Shown: piece after piece, positions 1-8,335 of the stretch
Layout of the letters: every line of letters starts with the position of its first letter
Position numbering within the stretch: the stretch's first letter is position 1
Assembly: GCA_015654595.1 (NCBI GenBank)
Contig: JAATGQ010000155.1
Span: 1 to 64,000, forward strand
Direction: 5' to 3'
Length of the DNA stretch: 64,000 bases
Source of the DNA: Chitinophagales bacterium
GTDB lineage: Bacteria; Bacteroidota; Bacteroidia; Chitinophagales; Chitinophagaceae
Notes under the pieces: generated by a model
The model's database searches: none
Told to the model about the DNA's origin: nothing
Seen by the model: the letters and a program-made list of their open reading frames with translations, nothing else
Made by a program: the position numbers and the translations under genes

Positions 1-453
1 AAGTTATTATATAATTCGACGGATAAGAAATTTTCAATATTAAGAAGCTTAGATAAGGACACTATTTTTACCATACCGTATAAGCTAATAGCCGATACTT
101 TGCAGCGTTTAATTTTTTATACGGTAGCGATTGCAAAAAATAAAGAGTCTATTTTGATTTTCGAGGAACCAGAAGCACATATGTTTCCTCCTTATGTAAG
201 AAAATTCACTTCAGATATAGTCTTTGACAAAACGAATCAATTTTTTATAACAACCCATAGTCCTTATGTGCTTGATGCCCTTATGGAAGAGGCTCCGGAA
301 GACTTGTCCATTTATCTGGTGTACTATGAAAATGGCGAAACCAAGGTGAAGCTAATGAGTGAGAAAGACATGGAAGAGGTTAATGAATACGGCGTGGATT
401 TATTTTATAACTTGGAAAGTTATTTGAAACATGGACAAGTCAATAATGCCTGA
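1..453 (+). CDS. AAA/ABC-type ATPase, C-terminal part (cut by window start)
   Basis: The frame is open from the first base, so this is the last 150 residues of a longer protein. It shows a Walker B motif with catalytic acidic pair and D-loop (ILIFEEPEAHMFP, about residues 49-61 of the fragment) and a switch histidine (FITTHSPYVLDAL). These are typical of the AAA15/OLD/RloA-type ATPases that partner nucleases in phage defence. Walker A lies upstream of the window. The DNA is AT-rich (first 60 bases 25% GC by hand count), unlike the complex I genes that follow. Its end overlaps the next gene by 23 bases, so the two are probably co-translated. The ATPase fold is clear; a defence role is inference. 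Confidence 0.85.
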   Translation, partial: KLLYNSTDKKFSILRSLDKDTIFTIPYKLIADTLQRLIFYTVAIAKNKESILIFEEPEAHMFPPYVRKFTSDIVFDKTNQFFITTHSPYVLDALMEEAPEDLSIYLVYYENGETKVKLMSEKDMEEVNEYGVDLFYNLESYLKHGQVNNA

Positions 454-973
454 ATGTTATGCAGACACATTATTGATTGAAACATTGGTGCCTACAAAGA
501 TCGGGTACAATCATCAGACCGGTTGTTTTACGGTGGAGAGAGAAATGAGGCTTGGGAAATTCAATGATCGGTTTGCTGTAGGTATAATAGATAATGATAA
601 AGTCCAAATAAAGTACTTGAAGGAATTTGAGGTAATAGATAAAGCGGAAGGTTCTTTAATTTTATGGCGGCATCGGGGTAAGGCAAGGCATCATTACATT
701 ATTCAAATATGCCCTGCCCTGGAACAATGGATATTGGATGTGTGCGGACAAGAAGTTATTCGAATCGGTGATTTTGGAATTGATCCTGATCTTGAAGTTT
801 GGAAGAAATATACGAAATCGAGTAGAAGTATGGATGATAAGAAATTGAAGGCCCTTTTTCAGGAAATGAGTTCTAAAAATCAGAATATAAATGTTCGAAA
901 ACTAAAAAGTTGGATAACACACTTGAAAGAACAGAATTATAAAGCCGATATAAAAGCATTACAAAATGGCTGA
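431..973 (+). CDS. Small TOPRIM-like protein, putative nuclease partner of the ATPase
   Basis: This 180-residue protein is not recognised as a named family. It contains spaced motifs resembling a TOPRIM nuclease of the RloB/DUF4435/DUF4276 type: an early acidic residue (E17 in ADTLLIETLV), a DxD in GIIDNDK (D54, D56), and CPALEQWIL (residues 94-102), which resembles the ExW motif of those proteins. It has no signal peptide or membrane segment. The ATG at 431 lies inside the end of the ATPase gene, and its stop (971-973) lies inside the start of nuoG, so it is wedged between the two. Composition is AT-rich (841-900 is 30% GC). The TOPRIM assignment rests on motif spacing only; a structure prediction would decide it. 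Confidence 0.7.
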   Translation: MDKSIMPECYADTLLIETLVPTKIGYNHQTGCFTVEREMRLGKFNDRFAVGIIDNDKVQIKYLKEFEVIDKAEGSLILWRHRGKARHHYIIQICPALEQWILDVCGQEVIRIGDFGIDPDLEVWKKYTKSSRSMDDKKLKALFQEMSSKNQNINVRKLKSWITHLKEQNYKADIKALQNG

Positions 974-2066
974 CGAAAAGAAATTATTCAAGGTAACGAT
1001 CGACAATATCACCATCGAGGTGGAGCCGGGCACGAGCATTTTGCAGGCGGCCCGGAAGATCGGCGGGGACGTTGCTCCGCCGGCCATGTGCTACTACACG
1101 AAGCTGAAGGGCAGCGGCGGGAAATGCCGGACCTGCCTGGTGGAAGTGGCGGCGGGTTCTACGGCTGATCCGCGTCCGATGCCGAAGCTGGTGGCCAGCT
1201 GTCGTACCAATGTCATGGACGGGATGATCGTAAAGAATATTACCAGCGATAAGGTGATCGATGCGCGTAACGGGGTTGTGGAAATGCTGCTGATCAATCA
1301 CCCGCTGGATTGCCCTATCTGCGACCAGGCCGGAGAATGCTCGCTGCAGGATCTGAGCTATGATCATGGCAAAGAGGGTACCCGCTACGAGTTTGCGAAG
1401 AGAACATTCGAAAAGCACGATCTGGGTCCTTATATCCAGCTGCATATGACGCGTTGTATCCTTTGCTACCGCTGCGTATTTACGGCGGATCAGCTGACGG
1501 AGAAGCGTGTTCACGGGGTATTGGATCGCGGTGATCATGCCGAGATCGCTACCTATATCCAGAAGTCGCTGGACAATGACTTTATCGGGAACATCATCGA
1601 TGTTTGCCCCGTGGGCGCCTTGACGGATAAGACTTTCCGGTTTAAGAACCGCGTATGGTTCCTGAAGCCGGTGGACGCTCATCGTAATTGCAGCAACCCC
1701 AAGTGCAGCGGTCATGTCACCTTGTGGTACCGCGGCGATGAGGTCTTCCGTGTCACTGCCCGTAAGGACGAATGGGGTGAGGTTAAGGAGTGGATCTGTA
1801 ACGAGTGCCGTTTCGAGAAGAAGAAGACCGGTGATTGGGAGATCGAAGGGCCGACCAAGGTCAACAGGCATTCCGTTATCTCTCAGGGTCACTATGTAGG
1901 GGTGCATAAGCCGCAGGAAGTGTTGTATGATGTGTTGGATGGAAGGAAGCCTAAGCTGCTGATGGATATTCATTCGGTCAGCGAGGTGAACAGGCCGGAG
2001 ATCGATTTGTCTAAGATCCAGGGGCCTTCGCACTCGACCGACTTTGAACCGCATGAGTCGAGATAG
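966..2066 (+). CDS. nuoG: NADH-quinone oxidoreductase subunit G, short form
   Basis: This is the peripheral-arm iron-sulphur subunit of complex I, which passes electrons from NuoF towards the NuoI clusters. The N-terminal [2Fe-2S] ferredoxin domain has C42, C54, C57 and C79. The His-Cys [4Fe-4S] site has H112, C116, C119 and C125. A further [4Fe-4S] site has C164, C167, C170 and C214. Four more cysteines follow (C242, C247 and the CNEC at about 278-281). At 366 residues it lacks the long molybdopterin-oxidoreductase-like C-terminal domain of E. coli NuoG (about 900 residues). The ATG at 966 overlaps the end of the TOPRIM-like gene by 8 bases. Composition changes sharply here (1021-1080 is 70% GC). 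Confidence 0.95.
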   Translation: MADEKKLFKVTIDNITIEVEPGTSILQAARKIGGDVAPPAMCYYTKLKGSGGKCRTCLVEVAAGSTADPRPMPKLVASCRTNVMDGMIVKNITSDKVIDARNGVVEMLLINHPLDCPICDQAGECSLQDLSYDHGKEGTRYEFAKRTFEKHDLGPYIQLHMTRCILCYRCVFTADQLTEKRVHGVLDRGDHAEIATYIQKSLDNDFIGNIIDVCPVGALTDKTFRFKNRVWFLKPVDAHRNCSNPKCSGHVTLWYRGDEVFRVTARKDEWGEVKEWICNECRFEKKKTGDWEIEGPTKVNRHSVISQGHYVGVHKPQEVLYDVLDGRKPKLLMDIHSVSEVNRPEIDLSKIQGPSHSTDFEPHESR

Positions 2067-2178
2067 GCAATGCGGATGAACGGAGCGTCGCAACGGCTGC
2101 TAAATCGGGCAGGACGGTTGGTGACAAAGAAGAATTTAAGATGTAAGTAACAACGTTTGATATAAAAAAAACGGCGAA

Positions 2179-3255
2179 ATGCATTTAACGTTATTGTCAA
2201 TTGACTGGCTTCTTTTAATTGAAAAATGTGTGCTGATCCTGATCATCATCAGCGTTTCGCTGGTGATCGCGATGTATGAGACCTGGGCGGAGCGAAAGGT
2301 CGCGGCATTTATGCAGGACAGACGTGGTCCGAACCGTGCTGGTTTTGGCGGTCTACTGCAGCCGATGGCCGATGGTCTGAAGCTCTTCATGAAGGAGGAG
2401 ATCATTCCAACATCTTCGAGCAAGTTTTTGTTCGTTTTGGGTCCGGGAATGGCGATGCTGACGGCGATGATGACGAGTGCGGTCATTCCCTGGAGCAGTC
2501 ATTTTCATTTATTCGGCCGGGACGTTTCGATGCAGATTGCCGACGTCAATATCGGTATCCTGTATATTTTCGGTGTGGTGAGTATGGGGGTGTATGGCAT
2601 CATGATCGGCGGATGGGCGTCGAATAACAAGTTCTCTCTGCTGGCTGCGATCCGCGGCGCTTCGCAGATCATCTCTTATGAGCTGGCGATGGGGCTTGCG
2701 ATCATTGCGCTTTTGATGATCACCGGGACGCTTAGTCTTGGAAAGATGGTCGAGCAGCAGCAGGAGCATGGGCTTTATAATTTCGTTGTTCAGCCTTTGG
2801 GCTTTCTGATCTTTTTGGTTTGTGCGTTTGCCGAGTGTAATCGTACGCCGTTTGATTTGTCTGAAGCGGAAAACGAGTTGAACTTTGGATATCACCAGGA
2901 GTACTCTTCGATGAAGCTGGGTTTCTATCTTTTCGCCGAGTATATCAATATGTTTATCAGCAGTGCGTTGATGGCATCGTTGTATTTTGGCGGTTTTGAT
3001 ATTCCTTTTGTGAATGATGCGGCCTTTGGTGCGCATTTCGGTCAGAATCCGCTGGCGATATTGCAGGTTGTTAGTTTGTTTGGGAAGATCGTGTTGTTCA
3101 TCTTCTTCTTTATGTGGGTGCGTTGGACGATACCGCGCTTCCGTTATGATCAGTTGATGAATCTGGGTTGGAAGGTGTTGATACCGCTGGCGCTGTTCAA
3201 TATGCTGGCAACGGGCTTTATTGTATTGCTGAAGGCTCATGGATGGCACTTTTGA
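2179..3255 (+). CDS. nuoH: NADH-quinone oxidoreductase subunit H
   Basis: Membrane subunit of complex I lying at the junction of the arms and forming much of the quinone chamber. The 358-residue protein has about eight hydrophobic segments and family motifs such as ETWAERKVAAFMQDRRGPNR near residues 35-54 and AECNRTPFDLSEAENELNFG, an acidic loop typical of NuoH. The length fits the family. It follows nuoG after a 112-base spacer and precedes nuoI by 74 bases, in canonical order. Confidence 0.97.
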   Translation: MHLTLLSIDWLLLIEKCVLILIIISVSLVIAMYETWAERKVAAFMQDRRGPNRAGFGGLLQPMADGLKLFMKEEIIPTSSSKFLFVLGPGMAMLTAMMTSAVIPWSSHFHLFGRDVSMQIADVNIGILYIFGVVSMGVYGIMIGGWASNNKFSLLAAIRGASQIISYELAMGLAIIALLMITGTLSLGKMVEQQQEHGLYNFVVQPLGFLIFLVCAFAECNRTPFDLSEAENELNFGYHQEYSSMKLGFYLFAEYINMFISSALMASLYFGGFDIPFVNDAAFGAHFGQNPLAILQVVSLFGKIVLFIFFFMWVRWTIPRFRYDQLMNLGWKVLIPLALFNMLATGFIVLLKAHGWHF

Positions 3256-3329
3256 TAAGGGCCGCTGATTAAAAATTGGTCATTTGATTTGATAAAAATA
3301 TTTTTGCGAACGCTAATAAAGAGTTGATT

Positions 3330-3860
3330 ATGCAACCATTAACAAGCCGGTCAAAGGCGGTAGAACGCAAGCCGATGACGATGTGGGAGAAGATGTATTT
3401 ACCGGCGATTGCCAAGGGGATGTCTATCACGTTTGGGCATATGTTCAAGAAGAAGCCTACGGTGAATTACCCCGAGAAGACACGTCCTTTCAGTCCTGTG
3501 TTTCGGGGGCTGCATGTGTTGAACCGTGACGAGCAGGGGCGTGAGCGTTGTACGGCTTGTGGGCTTTGCGCTGTCGCCTGCCCTGCTGAGGCTATTACGA
3601 TGGAGGCGGCTGAGCGTCTGCCGGGGGAAGAGAATCAGTACCGGGAAGAGAAGTATGCGGCGAAGTATGAGATCAATATGCTGCGTTGTATCTTCTGCGG
3701 ACTTTGTGAAGAAGCATGTCCAAAGGATGCGATCTATTTGTCGGAGACTTTTGCTCCTGCTAATTATACGAGAAAGGGCTTTATATATGGAAAGGAAGAG
3801 CTGCTGATCCCCAATCCGGTGACGCAGCCTGAGGAGTATGCAAAGGCCAAGGGCCTGTAG
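3330..3860 (+). CDS. nuoI: NADH-quinone oxidoreductase subunit I
   Basis: Ferredoxin-like subunit of complex I that carries two [4Fe-4S] clusters (N6a and N6b) in the connecting arm. Both motifs are present: CTACGLCAVACP and CIFCGLCEEACP, about 40 residues apart. I chose the ATG at 3330, six bases after AAAGAG, rather than the TTG two codons earlier. The protein has 176 residues, within the normal range. It lies between nuoH and nuoJ in the standard order. Confidence 0.96.
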   Translation: MQPLTSRSKAVERKPMTMWEKMYLPAIAKGMSITFGHMFKKKPTVNYPEKTRPFSPVFRGLHVLNRDEQGRERCTACGLCAVACPAEAITMEAAERLPGEENQYREEKYAAKYEINMLRCIFCGLCEEACPKDAIYLSETFAPANYTRKGFIYGKEELLIPNPVTQPEEYAKAKGL

Positions 3861-3878
3861 CATACGAGCGAGCTAAAG

Positions 3879-3905
3879 CGTACCCGAGCCAAGGCGAAGG
3901 GTACG
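3879..3905. repeat. Inverted repeat in the nuoI-nuoJ spacer
   Basis: The 144-base spacer between nuoI and nuoJ contains the perfect inverted repeat CGTACCC (3879-3885) and GGGTACG (3899-3905) with a 13-base loop, followed by several CGAAG repeats up to about 3962. No coding frame fits. It could be an mRNA processing or stability hairpin that tunes the nuoGHI to nuoJ ratio, but no U-tract follows the stem, so it is not a clear terminator. Confidence 0.4.
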
Positions 3906-4004
3906 ATCGAGGAGAAACGAGGAACGAAGTTTCGACGAAGATCTAAGCAGCTTTGGCGAAGGTCTAAAAGCTAAAGACAAATTAATTTTTTAATAATCTG
4001 CTCA

Positions 4005-4505
4005 ATGGGTATTACGCAAGTCCTGTTCTGGTTTTTAAGCATCCTGGCGATCCTCAGCGCTATCCTGGTCGTGGTCAGTAAGAATCCTGTACACAGTGTG
4101 CTGTGGCTGATCGTTGTATTCGTTGCAATATCCGGGCATTATATCTTACTGGATGCCCAATTCCTGGCGATCGTGAATCTCATCGTGTATGCGGGCGCCA
4201 TCATGGTCCTCTTCCTGTTTGTTTTCATGTTGATGAATCTGAATGCCGATACCGAGCCGCAGAAGAACCGCTGGCTGAAGATCGCGGGTGTGGTGACGGG
4301 CGGAGCGCTGCTGCTGGTGCTGGTTGCCGCGCTGAAAAAGGCGGACATGAAGGCGCAGCTGGCTGAGATGGGGCATGGGAATATCGGCCTTATTCATAAT
4401 CTTGGCGCTGTATTATTCAGCGACTATGTGGTGCCTTTCGAGTTGAGCAGCGCCTTGTTCCTGAGCGCAATGGTAGGTGTGGTCGTCATCGGGAAGAAAG
4501 ATTAG
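4005..4505 (+). CDS. nuoJ: NADH-quinone oxidoreductase subunit J
   Basis: Membrane subunit of complex I in the proton-translocating arm, related to mitochondrial ND6. The 166-residue protein has about five hydrophobic helices, and the family region VNLIVYAGAIMVLFLFVFML is easily seen near residues 57-76. It ends in a short hydrophilic tail (VVVIGKKD). It lies 21 bases before nuoK. Confidence 0.94.
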   Translation: MGITQVLFWFLSILAILSAILVVVSKNPVHSVLWLIVVFVAISGHYILLDAQFLAIVNLIVYAGAIMVLFLFVFMLMNLNADTEPQKNRWLKIAGVVTGGALLLVLVAALKKADMKAQLAEMGHGNIGLIHNLGAVLFSDYVVPFELSSALFLSAMVGVVVIGKKD

Positions 4506-4526
4506 CAATCATTCATTATCATTTTT

Positions 4527-4856
4527 ATGCCGATAAATTATTACATATTCTTGTCTATAGCGTTATTCTGCATCGGGGTGGCCGGTGTGTTGACCCGCAG
4601 GAACGCTATCATTATTTTCATGTGCATCGAGCTGATGTTGAATGCAGTGAATCTGTTGCTGGTTGCTTTTTCGAAGATGCACTATCATGCATTGGCGGCT
4701 ACTAACCCTAATGCGGGTATAGACGGGCAGCTTTTCGTCTTCTTTATCATGGTGGTGGCTGCGGCCGAGGTGAGTGTGGGATTGGCCATTATCGTGATGA
4801 TGTACCGTAATACCCATTCGATCGACGTGAATTTCCTGAACAGGTTGAAACATTAA
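4527..4856 (+). CDS. nuoK: NADH-quinone oxidoreductase subunit K
   Basis: Small membrane subunit of complex I, related to ND4L and to MrpC. It has 109 residues and three transmembrane helices. Helix 2 contains the conserved glutamate in [14 protein letters not shown] and helix 3 contains [13 protein letters not shown], whose glutamate takes part in proton transfer in the family. It starts at an ATG 21 bases after nuoJ and ends two bases before nuoL. Confidence 0.97.
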   Translation: MPINYYIFLSIALFCIGVAGVLTRRNAIIIFMCIELMLNAVNLLLVAFSKMHYHALAATNPNAGIDGQLFVFFIMVVAAAEVSVGLAIIVMMYRNTHSIDVNFLNRLKH

Positions 4857-4858
4857 TC

Positions 4859-6841
4859 ATGAACAATATTATACAGTTAGTCTGGTTGATTCCCGTGCTG
4901 CCTCTTGCAGGCTTTCTCCTGAATGGTTTGTTCAGGAATCATTTGTCCAAGTCTTTGACGGGGATTATCGGAAGCGGTACTGTTCTGGCTTCTTTTGTCA
5001 TCAGTGTGCTGATCTTCCTACAGGTTAAACAGCCTGGGTTTCATGGGGAGACCGTTACGCTGTTTGATTTCATCTCAGTAGGAAAGCTGAGTATTCCTTT
5101 CGCTTTCCTGGTGGATCAGCTGTCTGCCCTTTTCCTGCTGATCATCACCGGGGTTGGTTTCCTGATCCATTTGTATTCCACTTCTTATATGCATGAGGAA
5201 GAGGCTCCGCATTTTGCGCGCTACTTCGCTTATCTTAACCTGTTCGTGTTCTCGATGCTGTTGTTGGTGCTGGGCGCCAATTTCATTATCCTGTTCATTG
5301 GCTGGGAAGGTGTTGGTCTCTGTTCTTATCTGTTGATCGGTTACTGGTTCAAGAACATGGATTATGGCAATGCAGCCAAGAAGGCCTTTATCATGAACCG
5401 TATCGGTGACCTTGGTTTTCTGATCGCGGTCTTCCTGATGATCAATACGTTTGGTTCCGTGTCTTTTGCTGAAGTGTTTGCGCATACGGGCGGGGTGAAG
5501 GCTGGCGTAGTGACGGCGATCACGCTCCTGCTGTTCGTAGGCGCTACCGGTAAGTCTGCCCAGATCCCTTTATATACCTGGCTGCCGGATGCGATGGCGG
5601 GTCCTACTCCTGTGTCGGCTCTTATCCACGCGGCTACGATGGTGACGGCGGGTATCTATATGATCACGCGGAGCCATGTTTTGTTCTCGCTGACGCCGAT
5701 CACGCAGAACGTCATTACTGTTATTGGTTTGGCTACGGCGTTGCTGGCTGCTACTATTGCGTTGAAACAAAACGATATCAAGAAAGTGCTGGCTTATTCT
5801 ACGGTGAGCCAGCTGGGATATATGTTTATTGGTCTGGGTGTCGGCGCTTATACCGGCGCTGTCTTCCATGTGATGACGCATGCGTTCTTCAAGGCTCTTT
5901 TGTTCCTTGGCGCGGGTTCTGTGATCCATGCTATGGGCGGCGAGCAGGATATGCGTAAGATGGGTGGTCTGAAGAAGTGGATGCCGATAACGAATATTAC
6001 CTTCCTGGTGGGGTGTATCGCGATTGCCGGTATTCCTCCTTTCTCCGGTTTCTTTTCCAAAGACGAGATCCTGTCTGCGGCATTTGGTAAGAGTCCCGTA
6101 TATTATGCGATCGGCTTGTTTACTGCTGCGCTGACGGCTTTCTATATGTTCCGTCTGTATGCGACGACTTTCCAGGGGCAGTACCGCGGGGTGAATAATA
6201 CGGTACATGGCGGGGAGGATGCTGCAGATACCGGACATGGGGGACACGACGCGCATGGCGGTCATGGGCATGGTTTACCGCATGAGAGTCCGTCGGCTAT
6301 AACGATCCCGCTGATCGTGCTGGCGATCCTTGCTGCGGTGAGCGGTTTCCTGGGTATTCCCGAGGCGATCAAGCCCGACTCCCATTGGCTGGCCAATTTC
6401 CTGGCGCCGGTGGTTTCCGGTACGGAGGGTGCGAATCTGCCTGCCGCTGCTGGCCATGAGATCAGCAACGGTACCGAGATCGGACTGATGGTTGCTTCTG
6501 CCCTGCTGGCTATCGTTGTTTCCCTATGGGCTGGTATGAAGTTCAGTAAGAAGCCCGACCTGGGTGAGGCGACGGGTTTTGGCAAGGTGCTGGCGAACAA
6601 GTGGTATGTGGACGAGCTTTATGGCGTTATTATATTGAAACCGCTGAGTGCGATCGAGTCGATGCTGCAATGGATAGATAAGTATGTGATCGATGGTATC
6701 GTGAATGGCATTGGTCGTCTTGTTCAATATGGCAGCCGTCAGTTGAGGCTGGTTCAAAGCGGCCAGGTGGGTGGATATGTGTTGTTGATGGTGGTCGGTA
6801 TTTTGGTTTTATTTTTAGTCGAACTGTTTGTAAAGAAATAA
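4859..6841 (+). CDS. nuoL: NADH-quinone oxidoreductase subunit L
   Basis: Distal antiporter-like proton-pumping subunit of complex I (ND5). The 660-residue protein shows the family core: WEGVGLCSYLLIGYWF, then TGKSAQIPLYTWLPDAMAGP with its conserved lysine and proline break, and the HAATMVTAGIYMITR segment. The C-terminal part should contain the long lateral helix and final anchor. A His/Gly-rich cytoplasmic loop with over ten histidines lies near residues 440-480, encoded at about 6200-6290; such loops vary in this family. It is followed three bases later by nuoM. Confidence 0.97.
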   Translation: MNNIIQLVWLIPVLPLAGFLLNGLFRNHLSKSLTGIIGSGTVLASFVISVLIFLQVKQPGFHGETVTLFDFISVGKLSIPFAFLVDQLSALFLLIITGVGFLIHLYSTSYMHEEEAPHFARYFAYLNLFVFSMLLLVLGANFIILFIGWEGVGLCSYLLIGYWFKNMDYGNAAKKAFIMNRIGDLGFLIAVFLMINTFGSVSFAEVFAHTGGVKAGVVTAITLLLFVGATGKSAQIPLYTWLPDAMAGPTPVSALIHAATMVTAGIYMITRSHVLFSLTPITQNVITVIGLATALLAATIALKQNDIKKVLAYSTVSQLGYMFIGLGVGAYTGAVFHVMTHAFFKALLFLGAGSVIHAMGGEQDMRKMGGLKKWMPITNITFLVGCIAIAGIPPFSGFFSKDEILSAAFGKSPVYYAIGLFTAALTAFYMFRLYATTFQGQYRGVNNTVHGGEDAADTGHGGHDAHGGHGHGLPHESPSAITIPLIVLAILAAVSGFLGIPEAIKPDSHWLANFLAPVVSGTEGANLPAAAGHEISNGTEIGLMVASALLAIVVSLWAGMKFSKKPDLGEATGFGKVLANKWYVDELYGVIILKPLSAIESMLQWIDKYVIDGIVNGIGRLVQYGSRQLRLVQSGQVGGYVLLMVVGILVLFLVELFVKK

Positions 6842-6844
6842 CGT

Positions 6845-8314
6845 ATGATTCCTGTTTTACTGATCGTCATTCCCCTGGTAACCGGCTTGATTGGTTTTCT
6901 GATCAAGAGCGATAACGGCGCTCGCGGCTGGGCTTTACTGTCGTCTGTTTTGACGCTGATCGTCGCTCTGGCGGGATTAGGCCTGGCAAAGGATAGTCCG
7001 CTGCTTCATGCCGATGCGCAGTGGCTGCCTGAGTTGGGAAGCCGCATGACCGTAGGTCTGGATGGGCTTGGCAAGGTGCTTGGGTTGTTGACGGCGGTCT
7101 GCTTTCCGCTGATCTTTGTCGCTACCTGGCGGGACAGCTATAAAAAATCCTGGAATTTTTATGCGTTGATGCTTTTGTCCCAGGCGGGGTTGATGGGTGT
7201 CTTTATGGCTTATGATGCGTTGTTGTTCTACTTCTTCTGGGAACTGGCGCTTATCCCTGTCTACTTCCTCTGTTCCCAGTGGGGTGGAGAGAGAAGGATT
7301 GCTGCTACCTTTAAATTCTTTGTTTATACGTTTACGGGCAGCCTTCTGATGCTGGTCGGCATTATCTGGCTGTGGTCCCGGACGCCGGATCATTCCTTTT
7401 CGCTGCAGGCTTTTTATGACGTTCATAATCATATGAATGGCGGCGAACAAGGATTTATCTTCTGGTTGTTGTTCCTTGCTTTTGCGATCAAGATGCCGAT
7501 ATGGCCTTTGCATACCTGGCAGCCGGAGACTTATGAGCAGTCTCCGACGGCTACGACGATGGTGTTGAGTGCTGTGATGGTAAAGATGGGCGTGTTTGGA
7601 GTTATCCGTTGGGTGGCTCCTGTGGTTCCTGGCGGTTTCTGGCAGTGGGGCGATCTGGTTTCCTTCTGCTGTATGTTCGGAATGATCTATGCTTCGCTGC
7701 TGGCGATCAAGCAGGACGATTTGAAGCGGCTGATTGCTTATTCCTCCATTGCGCATATCGGTTTGATGTGTCTGGCGCTGTTTGCGATCGACAAGACCGG
7801 CTGGCAGGGGGTTATGATCCAGATGTTCAACCACGGGATCAATATCCTGGGGATGTGGATCGTGGTGGATCTGATCGAAAGGCAGTTTGGCACGCGTAAG
7901 ATATCCGAGCTGGGTGGTATTGCGCAGAAGGCGCCCGGGCTGACGATCCTGTTGGTGATCGTTGCGCTGGCCAATGTGGCGCTGCCGCTGACGAATGCCT
8001 TTGTGGGCGAGTTCCTGTTGTTCACCGGGGTGTTTACTTCGACGGCAACACAGTATAACGTGGTTTATACCGTTATTTCCGGTTTGTCGATCATTTTGGG
8101 CGCTGTCTATACCCTGAACATGATCCAGCGGGTGTTTTATGGCAATACCAATACGTTGACTGCACAGGGGACGGATATCAAATTGAATGAAAAGCTGGCG
8201 TTGGCGGCTATCGTGGTACTGATCCTGGTGATCGGCGTGTACCCCAAGCCAATGCTGCAGCTGGGACAGGATACGGTGGATCAGGTGTTGTCGAGGATTA
8301 ACTATAAACTCTAA
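6845..8314 (+). CDS. nuoM: NADH-quinone oxidoreductase subunit M
   Basis: Antiporter-like proton-pumping subunit of complex I (ND4). The 489-residue protein contains FFWELALIPVYFLCSQWGG with the family's conserved glutamate, AFAIKMPIWPLHTWQPETYE with the conserved lysine, and LIAYSSIAHIGLM. About fourteen hydrophobic helices and the length agree with NuoM. The start is the ATG three bases after the nuoL stop, so the genes are probably translationally linked. Confidence 0.97.
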   Translation: MIPVLLIVIPLVTGLIGFLIKSDNGARGWALLSSVLTLIVALAGLGLAKDSPLLHADAQWLPELGSRMTVGLDGLGKVLGLLTAVCFPLIFVATWRDSYKKSWNFYALMLLSQAGLMGVFMAYDALLFYFFWELALIPVYFLCSQWGGERRIAATFKFFVYTFTGSLLMLVGIIWLWSRTPDHSFSLQAFYDVHNHMNGGEQGFIFWLLFLAFAIKMPIWPLHTWQPETYEQSPTATTMVLSAVMVKMGVFGVIRWVAPVVPGGFWQWGDLVSFCCMFGMIYASLLAIKQDDLKRLIAYSSIAHIGLMCLALFAIDKTGWQGVMIQMFNHGINILGMWIVVDLIERQFGTRKISELGGIAQKAPGLTILLVIVALANVALPLTNAFVGEFLLFTGVFTSTATQYNVVYTVISGLSIILGAVYTLNMIQRVFYGNTNTLTAQGTDIKLNEKLALAAIVVLILVIGVYPKPMLQLGQDTVDQVLSRINYKL

Positions 8315-8335
8315 AGCGAAAGATCAAAAGTAGAT

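Noticed and set aside
984-2093. Long open frame on the minus strand opposite nuoG
   Set aside because: It is Arg/His/Leu-rich, has no family motif, and lies exactly opposite a well-supported gene in GC-rich DNA, where antisense frames stay open by chance. The same holds for minus frames opposite nuoH, nuoL and nuoM.
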